Shown here one piece after another: positions 58,578 through 59,789 of a DNA stretch of 59,789 nucleotides. The position numbers and the translations under genes are program-made. The notes below the pieces were generated by a model, which saw only the letters and a program-made list of their open reading frames with translations, made no database searches and was not told the DNA's origin. Numbering within the stretch: the stretch's first letter is position 1; the number at the start of each line of letters is the position of its first letter. Source of the DNA: Gammaproteobacteria bacterium (GTDB lineage Bacteria > Pseudomonadota > Gammaproteobacteria > Steroidobacterales > Steroidobacteraceae); NCBI GenBank assembly GCA_028293745.1, contig JAQGOF010000128.1:1-59789 (forward strand). The letters are read 5' to 3'.

Positions 58578-59789
58578 TCAGAACTCCCAGCGGATGCCGC
58601 CGGACACCACGTGGTCGGTGTAGTCGGTGTAATTCAGAACACGCATGTACTGCATGAAGCCTTGCAGGCCGTGCTTCAGGACCACCGATCCTCCTGCGCC
58701 AACCACATAGTAGTGACTAGGTCCGGCCGCAGTCGGTATGCTCATGTCAGGCGCTGTGCTGACCCCCGCTGCATAAGACGACTGCACGATCCGCGACGGG
58801 TCCGAGAAGATCCGCCGGTATTCCCCATATACGTAAGGGACGATTACGCCAAAGCGCGGCAGGATCGCATATTGCAACTTGAGGCCGGCCGACCCGGTAC
58901 TCGAATGGATGCTCTGCTCAGCTACGTCAAAATCGAAGCCGCCGCCGGAATGCTCGGTAAAGCGGTTGATCCGTACATGAACGTAGTCCCCGCTCAGGTA
59001 CGGCTCAGCAGAGAAGCCACGATAGTGGAATACATACCCACCGCCGAGATTGGCGCTCAACGTGTTTGCGCCTGTATCGCTGATCGAGGTCTCGTCTACG
59101 GACGGTATGTCGGGATTGTTGGACGGATAGGTGATTCGCCGGGATGTGTGCAGGCTCAAATGCTGCAGACCTACAGACCCGTTGACATAGAAGGTGTCGG
59201 TTTCAAACTGGACATACAACGTACCGCCCTGGCCGTTGCCGCGGATCCTGCCGTCCACGATGCTCAGCGCTGAGTTGAAGTCGACGCGCCTCTCGCTGTG
59301 GCCGACCAGCAGTCCTACCACGATATTTTTCGTCACACGGTAATCGGCGCCGGCGGAGGCCTCGGTGCCGTCGAAACTGAACGCGTCTTCGTATGTCGTC
59401 GGCTTCTTGTCTCCGGTTCCGAATCCCCCGTTGATGAATGCGCTCAACCGGCCGAGCGTGAAGCCGCCGGAGTCGCCTCCGGCACTGCCGCCGAACGCTC
59501 CGAAGTCGTTCCCAGCGGTCAGTACGTCACCATCGTCGTCGGAATCGCCGCGTGCCAATCTCCCCAGTGTGGCCATCCGCAAAGCGGCGAAGCGATTGTT
59601 GAGCACGGCTGCCTGGCTGTTTGCGAAGCGGGTGGCCATCGAGCCCTGGGCGGCGTATTCTTCCGGAGCAGTCCACCTCAGTGCGAAACCCAGTGATTGC
59701 GGGTCGAGCCGCAGGCTGTATTGAGTTTCACCGCGCCCAAGCAACTGGTCGGCGTTGTCTTCCAGCTCGCGCAACCGGTTGAATATCGT
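58578..59789 (-). CDS. Outer-membrane autotransporter-type beta-barrel protein (5' end outside window)
   Basis: At least 403 residues are visible; the frame stays open to the window edge, so the true start is missing and the TTG at 59774 is not trusted. The last 250 residues have alternating amphipathic strands such as NIVVGLLVGHSERRVDF and GTLYVQFETDTFYVNGSVGL, ending in IRWEF, whose final Phe is the BAM signal for outer-membrane barrels. The first part may be a passenger or plug. It is cotranscribed with the CxxCH lipoprotein just downstream. Confidence 0.8.
   Translation of the reverse strand, partial: TIFNRLRELEDNADQLLGRGETQYSLRLDPQSLGFALRWTAPEEYAAQGSMATRFANSQAAVLNNRFAALRMATLGRLARGDSDDDGDVLTAGNDFGAFGGSAGGDSGGFTLGRLSAFINGGFGTGDKKPTTYEDAFSFDGTEASAGADYRVTKNIVVGLLVGHSERRVDFNSALSIVDGRIRGNGQGGTLYVQFETDTFYVNGSVGLQHLSLHTSRRITYPSNNPDIPSVDETSISDTGANTLSANLGGGYVFHYRGFSAEPYLSGDYVHVRINRFTEHSGGGFDFDVAEQSIHSSTGSAGLKLQYAILPRFGVIVPYVYGEYRRIFSDPSRIVQSSYAAGVSTAPDMSIPTAAGPSHYYVVGAGGSVVLKHGLQGFMQYMRVLNYTDYTDHVVSGGIRWEF

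Noticed and set aside
1..59789. tRNA, rRNA, insertion sequences, integrases
   Set aside because: None was recognised. The region shows no mobile-element termini or transposase motifs.

Overview
The window is a high-GC, densely packed piece of a Gram-negative proteobacterial chromosome. Lipoprotein signals, twin-arginine signals, a C-terminal aromatic beta-barrel and a complete type VI secretion system (T6SS) all point that way. The gene families (S10 peptidase, MocR and LytTR regulators, HiPIP, T6SS with caspase-like and DUF2169 accessories) suggest a soil or water gammaproteobacterium, perhaps near Steroidobacterales or Xanthomonadales. That placement is inference. I saw no rRNA, tRNA, insertion sequence, phage integrase or CRISPR array.

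Region 1 (1-20.9 kb) is mixed chromosome. It opens with phosphoglucomutase (pgm) facing a MarC membrane protein, then an Ada-N/AraC/AlkA DNA-repair fusion, then a MocR regulator followed directly by a stand-alone LytTR regulator. A minus-strand run (11155 down to 6084) encodes glutathione peroxidase, a HiPIP, a multicopper oxidase, a secreted phosphoesterase and a DUF3617 protein. Next come a small coiled-coil membrane protein with an exact 21-bp duplication, a translationally coupled hydroxypyruvate isomerase/SDR pair, a C39-like cysteine peptidase, a secreted esterase, a membrane Ser/Thr kinase with a long Gly/Ser/Thr repeat linker, an S10 carboxypeptidase-like protein, a lipoprotein hydrolase and a 96-aa unknown.

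Region 2 (21-54.5 kb) is a complete T6SS locus with all thirteen core components, in two plus-strand blocks. Block A (20988-40210): vgrG, DUF6484, DUF2169, a catalytically degenerate ketosynthase-like protein, a DUF4150 (PAAR-like)-HNH nuclease effector, a SUKH/SMI1-like candidate immunity protein, a TIGR02270 HEAT-like protein, a 54-aa membrane protein, tagH (FHA), tssJ, tssK, tssL (OmpA-extended), tssM, a TagF-PppA phosphatase fusion and a PpkA kinase. A TPR-methyltransferase gene on the minus strand separates the blocks. Block B (41492-54494): an exported caspase/Sel1 protein, tssA, tssB, tssC, hcp, tagJ, tssE, tssF, tssG, clpV and a DUF922-type HExxH putative metallopeptidase. Kinase, phosphatase and FHA protein imply post-translational Thr-phosphorylation control. 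The spike, adaptors, nuclease cargo and immunity gene sit together, so the locus looks self-contained for interbacterial killing.

Region 3 (54.5-59.8 kb, minus strand) holds an outer-membrane beta-barrel/autotransporter gene cut by the window edge, followed 3 nt later by a 1335-aa lipoprotein with a PKD-like domain and three CxxCH haem-binding motifs.

The least understood parts are the VgrG-linked cargo module with its dead ketosynthase-fold protein, the caspase and DUF922 peptidase genes inside the T6SS locus, and the giant haem-motif lipoprotein paired with a barrel.
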